Positions 7,205 to 14,168 of a stretch of DNA of 14,273 nt are shown piece after piece. The position numbers and the translations under genes were made by a program. Within the stretch, counting starts at the first letter, position 1, and each line of letters begins with the position of its first letter. This stretch comes from Halieaceae bacterium. Lineage in GTDB: Bacteria > Pseudomonadota > Gammaproteobacteria > Pseudomonadales > Halieaceae. The stretch spans positions 1 to 14,273 of the forward strand of contig DPGN01000033.1 in the NCBI GenBank assembly GCA_003523185.1, in the 5' to 3' direction. The notes under the pieces are model-generated. The model searched no databases. It was not told where the DNA came from and saw only the letters and a program-made list of their open reading frames with translations.

Positions 7205-7942
7205 TCACATGACTCTGATGATCATCAGAATGGCGAGTGTGGTGAGTAGCAGTTTGAGCAGTGTCTGAAATAATTTCTCAGGCAAGCGCCCTAGCAATTG
7301 AAGGCCAATGAGTGTCCCGCCAAAGCCAGCTGCGATCATGGCCGCGAGCGGGACAAGCCACTCGTACCACACGAAGCCAAGCCCGCTAAACAGCACGATG
7401 CGAAGAAAGTTCATTGTCGAGACGCTGGCGGCCATGGTGGCGACCAGCTCTTTTCTGTTCGCCGCTTGGTGTCTGAGGTAGGCCGCAATCAAAGGACCGG
7501 TTGCGCTGACAAATACCCCAATGAAGCTGATGCCAATGCTAAAGAGCAGATTGTGACTGCTTCGATGGGTTTTTATGGCTGGGATGGGTACCCAGGTGAC
7601 CAGCAGTGTAAAACCCGCGAGTAGCAGGGTGAGCTGTATCTCATTTAGCCAAAAAGCGCTAAAGGGAGCAGCTGCTAGGGTGCCAATGACAGCGCCGATG
7701 ACCAATGGCCAGAATAAGCGCATCGAGACATGGGGGCGCGTCATGATGGCCCGTCCGGTATTGGAGCCAAGCTGAACGACGCTGTGCAGTGGTACGACAG
7801 CGGCGATAGGGACGGTGACAACGAGAACGGCGAGTACCAGTGTTCCGCCACCAATACCGACTGATGCAGTGAGCATTGAGGCGATGAAGCTGGTTGTGAC
7901 CAGTAACAAAAAGATATCGCTTGTGATGGGTAGTTCAGGCAT
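7205..7942 (-). CDS. TSUP (TauE/SafE, DUF81) family membrane permease
   Basis: Integral inner-membrane protein of the TSUP family, which includes exporters and importers of sulfite, sulfoacetate and other small organosulfur anions. At 245 residues it is of normal length and has about eight hydrophobic segments. The N-terminal repeat contains ASVGIGGGTLVLAVL followed by a VPLHSVVQLGSNTGR block, both typical of the family; a second repeat begins near FSIGISFIGVFVSATGPL. Substrate cannot be deduced and no sulfur-metabolism gene is nearby. The start at 7942 is the first ATG of the frame but has little Shine-Dalgarno character. It lies 151 bases downstream of imuA on the same strand, so read-through from imuA is possible. 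A 16-base palindrome covers its last codons. Confidence 0.88.
   Translation of the reverse strand: MPELPITSDIFLLLVTTSFIASMLTASVGIGGGTLVLAVLVVTVPIAAVVPLHSVVQLGSNTGRAIMTRPHVSMRLFWPLVIGAVIGTLAAAPFSAFWLNEIQLTLLLAGFTLLVTWVPIPAIKTHRSSHNLLFSIGISFIGVFVSATGPLIAAYLRHQAANRKELVATMAASVSTMNFLRIVLFSGLGFVWYEWLVPLAAMIAAGFGGTLIGLQLLGRLPEKLFQTLLKLLLTTLAILMIIRVM
7214..7229. repeat. Perfect 16-base palindrome at the 3' end of the TSUP gene
   Basis: TCTGATGATCATCAGA is its own reverse complement and lies over the final codons of the permease, near the convergent junction with the DUF885 gene. It lacks a T-run and could simply be chance. Confidence 0.4.
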
Positions 7943-8010
7943 CTCGTATCGAGCTAGGCAGCACGTCGAGAGGGTAACGCAGTCCAGTCAAAGATTGGAG
8001 CATCTTAAAC

Positions 8011-8095
8011 AGCGCTCGGGTGGGTGTGAGACCCCGAAACTCGGAGGGGAGCCCGAGTCCCGGGGTAGTGGGGAAGCGTAGGGAGAGTAGGCGCT
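8011..8095. other. GC-rich foldable spacer between imuA and the TSUP gene
   Basis: The core is a nested hairpin: ACCCCG (8031-8036) pairs with CGGGGT (8061-8066), and ACTCGG (8039-8044) with CCGAGT (8053-8058), separated by a 2x2 internal loop, with an eight-base terminal loop. Outside it, AGCGCT (8011-8016) can pair with GGCGCT (8090-8095), enclosing about 85 bases and reaching the imuA stop codon. The flanks are strongly G-rich on the plus strand. There is no T-run after the stem on either strand, so a standard intrinsic terminator is unlikely. It could be an imuA 3' UTR structure, a leader element of the TSUP gene, or an unassigned small RNA. Confidence 0.45.
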
Positions 8096-8834
8096 ATGCG
8101 ACAGGCGTTAAGAACGTACCTGTCTTAGTAGCAAGCGCCTTACCGCGGTGTGCAATGTCATGAGTTTCCAGAATAGGGTTCGTGGGTAACCGCACATCGA
8201 CTTCGCGTTTACCGCCACGCTGTTTGACTACGGTGACTTCACGGTAGGCATTAATGTGCAGACGTAGCGATACCGGTGTTGAGTCAGATAGCGCATCGCT
8301 CGATCTGAACAAGAAGAGTAGTGTGTCCGTACTGGCGGCGGCTAACTGCAGTTTGCGAATCTCTGCATAACGGAAGTGAGTGCTCCTTAACCAGGCAAAT
8401 ACTGTGCTGCAGGTTGTGCTACGAACTGCTTGCTCGGTAGCCCATAACGTTTCATCACGGTGTTTTGGATGAACCATAAGTACTTGCTCAGTGGGGATAT
8501 GATGAGCGCGTAATAATGGGGCATAGGGTGTGTGTGGTGCGTTAATGAAAGCTTGCCAGCGCTTCTCGCTTGCCAGTTTTTGCATTGTGGGTAGAAAGAG
8601 TCCCATGCACTCAGCACCATCCTGATCGCTCAGGACTTCGACTGCGCCGTGGGTTGGCCAACCATTGAGGTGAAGCTCTTTATCGAGGCTATCAAAGCCA
8701 GTGGGGATACTTTGTCTGTTATGCCAGTCCGCATTGGCTGACTTAGTGGTTAGAATGACGCGTGAATTACAGCGTCCTTCACTGCCCTGCCAGGTGTCTG
8801 GACGATTGATGATTTGCTCTATGGAGTAGCTCAT
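8094..8834 (-). CDS. imuA: ImuA, RecA-like mutasome accessory protein
   Basis: ImuA is the SOS-induced partner of ImuB and DnaE2 in lesion bypass; it has a RecA-like fold and is needed for mutasome activity. The 246-residue product has the RecA-related segment IPTGFDSLDKELHLNGWPTHG (about 43-63). EVLSDQDGAE (66-75) follows in the place where RecA carries its Walker A loop, so the GxxGxGKT nucleotide site is absent. ATG 8834 is preferred: GGAG (8844-8841) lies six bases upstream and the protein then starts MSYSIEQII. A longer reading frame to 8972 would run through LexA box 3 and into the MFS gene, so I rejected it. Leader length (51 bases from the box) is normal, unlike imuB and dnaE2. It is first in transcriptional order of the three mutasome genes, though over 4.5 kb from imuB. 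Confidence 0.92.
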   Translation of the reverse strand: MSYSIEQIINRPDTWQGSEGRCNSRVILTTKSANADWHNRQSIPTGFDSLDKELHLNGWPTHGAVEVLSDQDGAECMGLFLPTMQKLASEKRWQAFINAPHTPYAPLLRAHHIPTEQVLMVHPKHRDETLWATEQAVRSTTCSTVFAWLRSTHFRYAEIRKLQLAAASTDTLLFLFRSSDALSDSTPVSLRLHINAYREVTVVKQRGGKREVDVRLPTNPILETHDIAHRGKALATKTGTFLTPVA

Positions 8835-8885
8835 GATGTGCTCCGAAAATAAGACTAATGCGTGTTGAAATGGCATCAGTAAAAA

Positions 8886-8905
8886 TACTGTATAAATAAA
8901 CAGTA
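8886..8905. promoter_or_regulatory. LexA box 3, between imuA and the MFS gene
   Basis: The plus strand reads TACTGTATAAATAAACAGTA (CTGT 8888-8891, ACAG 8900-8903), identical to LexA box 2 read in the imuB direction. It lies 51 bases from the imuA start and 37 bases from the MFS start in a 108-base divergent region, so LexA could control both genes. Control of imuA is expected from the family; control of the MFS gene is inference. Confidence 0.94.
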
Positions 8906-8928
8906 GTTCCATTGTGATTGAAAAGCAA
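8900..8928 (-). promoter_or_regulatory. Predicted promoter of imuA
   Basis: On the minus strand TTGCTT (8928-8923) is followed after 17 bases by TACTGT (8905-8900), which is the outer part of LexA box 3. The hexamers are weak (3 of 6 and 4 of 6), but spacing and overlap with the operator fit an SOS promoter. In the plus direction TTGAAA (8865-8870) has only poorly spaced -10 candidates, so the MFS promoter is less clear. Confidence 0.4.
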
Positions 8929-8942
8929 GAGAGGCGATATTT

Positions 8943-10202
8943 GTGTGTCGTGAAAAGCGACAGGTTGCTCATTCCGCATTAAGAGAGCCTCGATTTCGGC
9001 GTTATTACCCGGCGAGTTGGTTCTCTGGTCTTGGGAGCTGGATGTTGCGCTTCATCCTGGGCTGGAGTGCCTGGGAGCTGACAGCATCACCCCTATGGGT
9101 CGGCATTGTGGGCGCGTTGATGTTGGCTCCGGCACTTGTTTTGTCACCTTATTTTGGCGTGCAGTCAGATCGGGTTAACCCTCGGCACGGCCTAATTTTT
9201 TCCATGGTGTTCCACTCATCCATCGGTCTTACTGGCGCCATTACGACCTTTCTTGGTGCCTTCGATGAGCTGACGCTACTGTTGCTCGCGGCAGCGCTGG
9301 GGTCTGCATCGGCCTTGCATAATCCCATGCGCTTGGCGCTCGTTCCGCTTCTGGTCCCTCGAAGTGCGCTGCCGAGTGCTATTGGGCTTGTCGCCATGTC
9401 CTTCAATATTGCCCGCATCTTCGGCCCCGCAATGTGCGCCGCAATCATTGCCCAATGGGGTGTTGGCTGGGCTTGGCTCGTTGCTGTCTGCATTTTCGGA
9501 ACCTCAGGCGTGATTTTGACAACGCTTCGCGGGGTCGGTGCACGGGGAAGCCGCTCTGATAAAAGCGTCAACAGCGAATTTATTGAGGGGTTGAACTACG
9601 TGCGCAACAACCCGGTGGTCATTCTGATTCTGTTGTCGACCTTAGTTAACGGTCTCCTGGGCCGCAGCTTTATTGAATTACTGCCCGCCGTATCAGGTCG
9701 GCTGCTGATGGGTGGGGCGAGCGAATTGGCTTGGCTGACCGCTGCCGCAGGCACCGGTGCAGTTCTCGGTGGCTTGTTAATGAGCCGGCAGTCCGCTCAT
9801 GTCATCGGTCTGTATCGTCTGATTTTAGTGGCGCTTTTGGGGGCAACGTTACTGCTTGCCACTCTGAACTGGTTGGATGCGCTGATAAGCCTCGCTGCTG
9901 TGGTGGGCCTTATTACCTTTACGACGACGATCGCAGGTACCGGATGTCAGGCACTGACCCAGCTAGTCATCGACCCGAATTACCACGGACGCGTCATGAG
10001 TCTGTGGTCGATGACAATGATGGCATCTCCTGCACTGGGGGCCGCCACCAATGGTGCCCTTGCAGAGTGGGCAGGGTTCGTAACGACCTTCGCTGTAGCG
10101 TCAGCGCTGGGGGTGTTAGCGGTACTGGCGCTTTACGCGCGCCGACGTGTTGTTTCAGATTTCGCGCCCGAGGCGATCGCGACAACAAGTGACTCGAGAT
10201 AG
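8943..10202 (+). CDS. MFS exporter (EntS / MFS_3-like)
   Basis: Twelve-segment type major facilitator superfamily transporter of the inner membrane, most like the EntS/MFS_3 group, which exports siderophores and other small molecules. The 419-residue product opens ALREPRFRRYYPASWFSGLGSW, typical of that group. The loop between segments 2 and 3 has GVQSDRVNPRHG, a form of MFS motif A, and a cytoplasmic middle loop follows near residues 195-215. GTG 8943 is the first start after an in-frame stop at 8919 and has AGAGG (8930-8934) eight bases upstream. It is divergent from imuA across LexA box 3, and its 3' end overlaps the end of holA on the opposite strand by 70 bases. Substrate unknown; proximity to a LexA site suggests, but does not prove, DNA-damage control. 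Confidence 0.88.
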   Translation: MCREKRQVAHSALREPRFRRYYPASWFSGLGSWMLRFILGWSAWELTASPLWVGIVGALMLAPALVLSPYFGVQSDRVNPRHGLIFSMVFHSSIGLTGAITTFLGAFDELTLLLLAAALGSASALHNPMRLALVPLLVPRSALPSAIGLVAMSFNIARIFGPAMCAAIIAQWGVGWAWLVAVCIFGTSGVILTTLRGVGARGSRSDKSVNSEFIEGLNYVRNNPVVILILLSTLVNGLLGRSFIELLPAVSGRLLMGGASELAWLTAAAGTGAVLGGLLMSRQSAHVIGLYRLILVALLGATLLLATLNWLDALISLAAVVGLITFTTTIAGTGCQALTQLVIDPNYHGRVMSLWSMTMMASPALGAATNGALAEWAGFVTTFAVASALGVLAVLALYARRRVVSDFAPEAIATTSDSR

Positions 10203-11164
10203 TCCCAGCAGTCTCCGGGCATGAAGCCTTTGGCACTTCCATCCGCGGCAAAGTTGAGGTGCAGACAGTGATCAAGACTCTCCGGCGTGTGTCTACCCAG
10301 TGCCTGCTGCATCAAATTCAGTCGACTGCGCCAAACACCTAATCGATCGAGTGCAGCGCCTGCCGGTGTACCTTTCTTTACAGCAGATGAGGCGTCGATT
10401 AGGAGTCTGAGCTCTTTTGATATTGGCCAGAGAATGGCGGGTGCCGCGCTGCCCTCGGCTTTGAGTCCCCGCAGCGCGCGCAGAGCACCACGAGCATCGC
10501 CGGCAAGTGCGGTATCCACCATATTAAAGGCATTGTAGCGGGCGCTGTTACCAACCGACTGGGACACGACCTCAGTTGTGATATGTGTGTCTTTGGCCAG
10601 CAGGGAGAGTTTCTCAATCTCCTGTGCGGCAGCGAGGAGGTTGCCCTCCACGCGCTCGGCGAGCATCGAAATCGCCTCGCGATCACACTTCATGCCTCGC
10701 TGGTTTACTCGCTGCTGAATCCAGGAGGGGAGGTCACGTGGATGAATCGGCCAGACGGTCACAACGGTCCCGCTCTGATCCAGCGCTGTGTACCACTTGG
10801 CGCGCTGCGACTGCTTGTCAATCTTGCCCGCCACAATCAGCAGTATGTCCTCACTGTCTATCGACAGGTACTCCTGAAGTGCCTTGCTGCCTTCTGCGCC
10901 CGGCTTACCGTTCTCAACCTGTATCTCGATCAATTTCCTGTCGGCAAAAAGCGACATGGCGCTGGCACTTTGAACGAGGTTCTGCCAACTCTCTTTGTCC
11001 GACGAATCAAAGCGCTCTCGATCAATACAACCGGCAGCACGAGCAGCGCGCCGGATCGCATCGGCACATTCCTGAACAATCAGCGGTTCGGCACCGGTGA
11101 CCAGGTAGCAGGGCCGCACGCCCTGTTTTAGATGTTGCTCTAGCTGCTCAGGTTTGACTTGCAT
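10133..11164 (-). CDS. holA: DNA polymerase III delta subunit (clamp loader)
   Basis: HolA is the subunit of the clamp loader that opens the beta ring. The product is 343 residues, the same as E. coli HolA. The N-terminus MQVKPEQLEQHL leads into PCYLVTGAEPLIVQE, the family's first strand and helix. AMSLFADRKLIEI contains the Leu72-Phe73 pair expected at the clamp-opening wedge. EGNLLAAAQEIEKLSLL follows in the middle domain. The start is within the last codons of lptE (17-base overlap), and the typical N-terminus supports it over a longer frame to 11266. Translational coupling to lptE is likely, since a Shine-Dalgarno is weak. The 3' end overlaps the convergent MFS gene by 70 bases. nadD, which follows holA in E. 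coli, is not present here. Confidence 0.95.
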   Translation of the reverse strand: MQVKPEQLEQHLKQGVRPCYLVTGAEPLIVQECADAIRRAARAAGCIDRERFDSSDKESWQNLVQSASAMSLFADRKLIEIQVENGKPGAEGSKALQEYLSIDSEDILLIVAGKIDKQSQRAKWYTALDQSGTVVTVWPIHPRDLPSWIQQRVNQRGMKCDREAISMLAERVEGNLLAAAQEIEKLSLLAKDTHITTEVVSQSVGNSARYNAFNMVDTALAGDARGALRALRGLKAEGSAAPAILWPISKELRLLIDASSAVKKGTPAGAALDRLGVWRSRLNLMQQALGRHTPESLDHCLHLNFAADGSAKGFMPGDCWDYLESLVVAIASGAKSETTRRRA

Positions 11165-11687
11165 GGTAGGCGGCAATGCCGTAATCCAGTCGGCGGGTGA
11201 GCGCTTCCACAAGGGCAGTGCGTAACTCCTCTTGCAGCAGTCGCATTTCTTCCGTTTTGCCGACAACGTTTAATGGGTCATTGAGCATTTGATCGACAAC
11301 AGCAATGCGTTCGCTGTCGATGAGCCATTCCCCGTTGAGCTTTACCGAGAAGTTCACACTGGCCTGCAGCTCGAGTTCAGCTGCGCGCGCACGTGCGGTT
11401 AGGGAAAGGCTGCGCTGCTCAAACGCTTCAATATCGACGTAGAGGACTAATTCAGCCTCGGTCAGGGGGAGTAAGGCTGCCCCTTGGCGCTGGAGTTCAC
11501 CGCGCAATTGAGCCGCGAACTCACTGCTGGGAGCCTGACTGACAACAGCGATTGGATAACGCCCCAGCGTGGCCGCCCGGTCACTCTGACCTCTCAGCTC
11601 AAACCCACAACTGACAAGCGTGCTAGCCAGCAACACCAGTGCGGCGCGGCGTAGCAATCGCTGCCATTGATTAATTGGCGACCACAT
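11148..11687 (-). CDS. lptE: LPS-assembly lipoprotein LptE
   Basis: LptE is the outer-membrane lipoprotein that plugs the LptD barrel and helps insert lipopolysaccharide into the outer leaflet. The 179-residue product has an N-terminal basic region, a hydrophobic stretch and a lipobox LVSC (Cys27), directly followed by GFELRG, a hallmark of the family. Length is usual. ATG 11687 lies inside the end of leuS (17-base overlap), and its own end overlaps holA by 17 bases. This leuS-lptE-holA order is a standard gammaproteobacterial arrangement, so identification is supported both by sequence and by context. Confidence 0.95.
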   Translation of the reverse strand: MWSPINQWQRLLRRAALVLLASTLVSCGFELRGQSDRAATLGRYPIAVVSQAPSSEFAAQLRGELQRQGAALLPLTEAELVLYVDIEAFEQRSLSLTARARAAELELQASVNFSVKLNGEWLIDSERIAVVDQMLNDPLNVVGKTEEMRLLQEELRTALVEALTRRLDYGIAAYHASQT

Positions 11688-14118
11688 TGACTAATTTTCC
11701 GGGAACGACGATGACCTTGCGCACCGTCACGCCGTCCGTGAAGCGTCGGACGTTATCGTGTGAGAGAGCCGTTTGCTCTATCGCTTCCTTCGAGGCATCG
11801 GCGGCCACCGAGATTTTGGCTCGCACCTTCCCATTCACCTGAACGACTATGTCGATTTCGTCACGGGCGAGCGCGCCTTCGTCGAGCTTAGGCCATGGAG
11901 CCTCAAGGATGTCGCCACCTGTAAGCTGACCGAACAGTGTTTCGCTGATGTGAGGGACAATGGGGTTTAGTAGCGATACGGCTGTTGTTAACGCCTCATC
12001 AACCACGGCAGCATCCTCAGCCGATTCGACGCTGTGACGGCTTACGTCATTGCAAAGCTCCATAACCGCTGCAACTGCCGTGTTGAACGTCTGCCGTCGA
12101 CCGTAGTCATCACTGACTTTGGCAATGGTCTCATGCGTTTTTCGGCGAAGGTCTTTTTGGGGTTTACTGAGGTTCGCTGTTTTCACATCAACAGAGTCTT
12201 GGTGTACGGCACGATCTTGAACCAGTCGCCACAGGCGCTTCAAAAATCGGTGCGATCCCTCTACCCCCGCATCTGACCACTCCAATGATTGCTCTGGGGG
12301 CGCGGCAAACATGCTGAACAAACGCACGGTGTCCGCGCCATAGCGGTCAATCAGCTCCTGAGGATCTACTGTATTGCCTTTGGACTTTGACATTTTGGCG
12401 CCATCTTTGAGCACCATGCCCTGCGTTAGTAGGCGTTTGAACGGTTCGCTCGACTTAATGAGCCCCTCGTCGCGCATCAGTTTGTGGAAGAAGCGGGCAT
12501 ACAACAGATGCAAGATGGCGTGCTCAATGCCTCCAACGTATTGATCGACCTCAAGCCAGTAATCGGCCTCATCGCCCAACATAGCCGAGTCATCATGGGT
12601 GCTGGTGTAGCGCGCGTAATACCAGGAAGATTCCATGAACGTGTCGAAGGTGTCGGTCTCGCGCTCCGATGCTTTGCCGCAGCGTGGGCAGTCCGCTTCC
12701 ATGAAATCAGCGATCGATTTTATGGGTGATGCCACACCATCAAAGGCAACATCTGTTGGTAGGACTACCGGAAGGTCATCATCCTTTACTGGGACGGGTC
12801 CGCAGTCTGAGCAGTTAATAACCGGGATTGGCGCTCCCCAATAGCGTTGCCGCGAAACGCCCCAGTCCCGCAATCTGAAATTGACCGTCTTCTCGCCCAA
12901 CCCTTTACCTTCAAGGGCTTCCACAATGCTATTGAAACCCTGTTCAAAGCTTTGTCCGGTAAATGGCCCTGAATTAACAAGCGGACCCTTCTCCGTAAAT
13001 GCCGCCTCACTCAAGTCAACAGCGTCTCCTGAGGCGCTGGTAACGACCTGAATGATGGGTAACTGGTATTTGGTGGCAAACTCCCAGTCGCGTTGATCGT
13101 GGCCGGGTACCGACATGACAGCCCCTGAGCCGTAGCTCATGAGCACGAAATTCGCCACCCAAATGGGAATGTCTTCACCCGTTAGCGGGTGTTGTGCACG
13201 CAAACCCGTATCGATGCCACGTTTTTCCATGGTCGCTACGTCGGCTTCGGCTACCTTTGTCTGCGTAAGGTCCTGAATGAAGCTGGCGAGTTCCGGTGAC
13301 GATTCAGCTGCACGATGGGCAAGCGGATGTTGAGGTGCGACCGCGAGATAGCTGACGCCCATAAGTGTGTCAGGTCGCGTGGTGTACACCTCAATATGGG
13401 TGTCCTCAAATGGGAAGCGGACATTCGCACCTTCGGAACGACCGATCCAGTTTCGCTGCATTGCGACAACCTGTTCCGGCCAATCGTCTAGGTCGTCTAG
13501 GTCGTCCAGGAGTTCCTGCGCATAATCGGTGATCTTGATGAACCATTGATTGATTGCGCGACGCTCTACCGGTGTGTCACATCGCCAGCACTTACCGTCA
13601 ACCACCTGCTCATTTGCCAGGACGGTTTGATCGTTTTCACACCAGTTAACTTCACTTTCTTTCTTGTAAGCGAGACCACGCTCCATCAGACGGGTGAAGA
13701 ACCATTGTTCCCAGCGATAGTATTCCGGCGTGCAGGTACTTAGCTCCCTGTCCCAGTCATAGGCGAAACCCAGGCGCGACAGCTGACGTTTCATCTCGGC
13801 GATGTTATCTAGCGTCCATGCCGCAGGCGCAACATTGTTTTGTATTGCGGCATTTTCAGCGGGTAAACCAAAGGCGTCCCAACCCATAGGTTGCAATACG
13901 TTCTTACCCATCATGCGATGGTAACGAGCGATCACATCAGCGATTGTGTAGTTCCGGACATGGCCCATGTGTAGCTTGCCGCTGGGGTAGGGGAACATTG
14001 CCAAGCAGTAGAACTTCTCTCGCGTCTCATCAGCGACAGCGGCAAAGGCATTTTTGGCCTGCCACGACGACTGGATCTCCGTTTCGAGGGTCTCTGGATG
14101 GTATTCGGCTGAGCTCAT
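11671..14118 (-). CDS. leuS: Leucyl-tRNA synthetase, short form
   Basis: Class Ia synthetase that charges tRNA-Leu with leucine and edits mischarged products. Key motifs are present: HMGH (50-53) for the HIGH signature and KMSKS (575-579). The editing domain has the threonine-rich TTRPDTLMG (246-254) and a GHDQRDWEFA block (339-348). Cysteine pairs at 160/177/180, 436/439 and 477/480 suggest metal-binding knuckles. At 815 residues it is shorter than the 860-residue E. coli enzyme. The difference falls mainly between TQGMVL and KMSKS, only about five residues here, where E. coli has a leucine-specific insertion of roughly 50. The C-terminal tRNA-binding domain is intact, ending in KVIVVPGKLVNVV. 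ATG 14118 gives a normal N-terminus but lacks a clear Shine-Dalgarno. It lies 50 bases after lnt. Confidence 0.97.
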   Translation of the reverse strand: MSSAEYHPETLETEIQSSWQAKNAFAAVADETREKFYCLAMFPYPSGKLHMGHVRNYTIADVIARYHRMMGKNVLQPMGWDAFGLPAENAAIQNNVAPAAWTLDNIAEMKRQLSRLGFAYDWDRELSTCTPEYYRWEQWFFTRLMERGLAYKKESEVNWCENDQTVLANEQVVDGKCWRCDTPVERRAINQWFIKITDYAQELLDDLDDLDDWPEQVVAMQRNWIGRSEGANVRFPFEDTHIEVYTTRPDTLMGVSYLAVAPQHPLAHRAAESSPELASFIQDLTQTKVAEADVATMEKRGIDTGLRAQHPLTGEDIPIWVANFVLMSYGSGAVMSVPGHDQRDWEFATKYQLPIIQVVTSASGDAVDLSEAAFTEKGPLVNSGPFTGQSFEQGFNSIVEALEGKGLGEKTVNFRLRDWGVSRQRYWGAPIPVINCSDCGPVPVKDDDLPVVLPTDVAFDGVASPIKSIADFMEADCPRCGKASERETDTFDTFMESSWYYARYTSTHDDSAMLGDEADYWLEVDQYVGGIEHAILHLLYARFFHKLMRDEGLIKSSEPFKRLLTQGMVLKDGAKMSKSKGNTVDPQELIDRYGADTVRLFSMFAAPPEQSLEWSDAGVEGSHRFLKRLWRLVQDRAVHQDSVDVKTANLSKPQKDLRRKTHETIAKVSDDYGRRQTFNTAVAAVMELCNDVSRHSVESAEDAAVVDEALTTAVSLLNPIVPHISETLFGQLTGGDILEAPWPKLDEGALARDEIDIVVQVNGKVRAKISVAADASKEAIEQTALSHDNVRRFTDGVTVRKVIVVPGKLVNVVAN

Positions 14119-14168
14119 TGTTTACGACGTCTAGGTTGTGAAATAAAACGTCGAACAGTTTATCAGTA

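Noticed and set aside
8835..8972. Longer imuA reading frame beginning MSNLSLFTTHK
   Set aside because: It would run through LexA box 3 and overlap the MFS start. ATG 8834 has a good ribosome site and gives a normal ImuA length.
10127..10143. Short hairpin GGCGC/GCGCC at the holA stop codon as a terminator
   Set aside because: Only five pairs, no T-run on either strand, and it lies inside MFS coding sequence.
10583..11131. Plus-strand 182-residue open frame opposite holA
   Set aside because: Shadow of holA with no recognisable motif; the holA frame is clearly the coding one.
11165..11266. Longer holA frame starting inside lptE
   Set aside because: The extra 34 residues are unlike HolA; ATG 11164 gives the typical N-terminus and a 343-residue protein.
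13484..13512. Tandem nine-base repeat within leuS (encoding DDL-DDL-DD)
   Set aside because: LeuRS commonly has a similar acidic stretch before WPEQV, so this is probably codon-level coincidence rather than an expansion.
14119..14168. CGACGT/ACGTCG pairing in the lnt-leuS gap as a terminator or attenuator
   Set aside because: Six pairs around a 17-base loop are too weak, and no leader peptide rich in leucine codons is visible.
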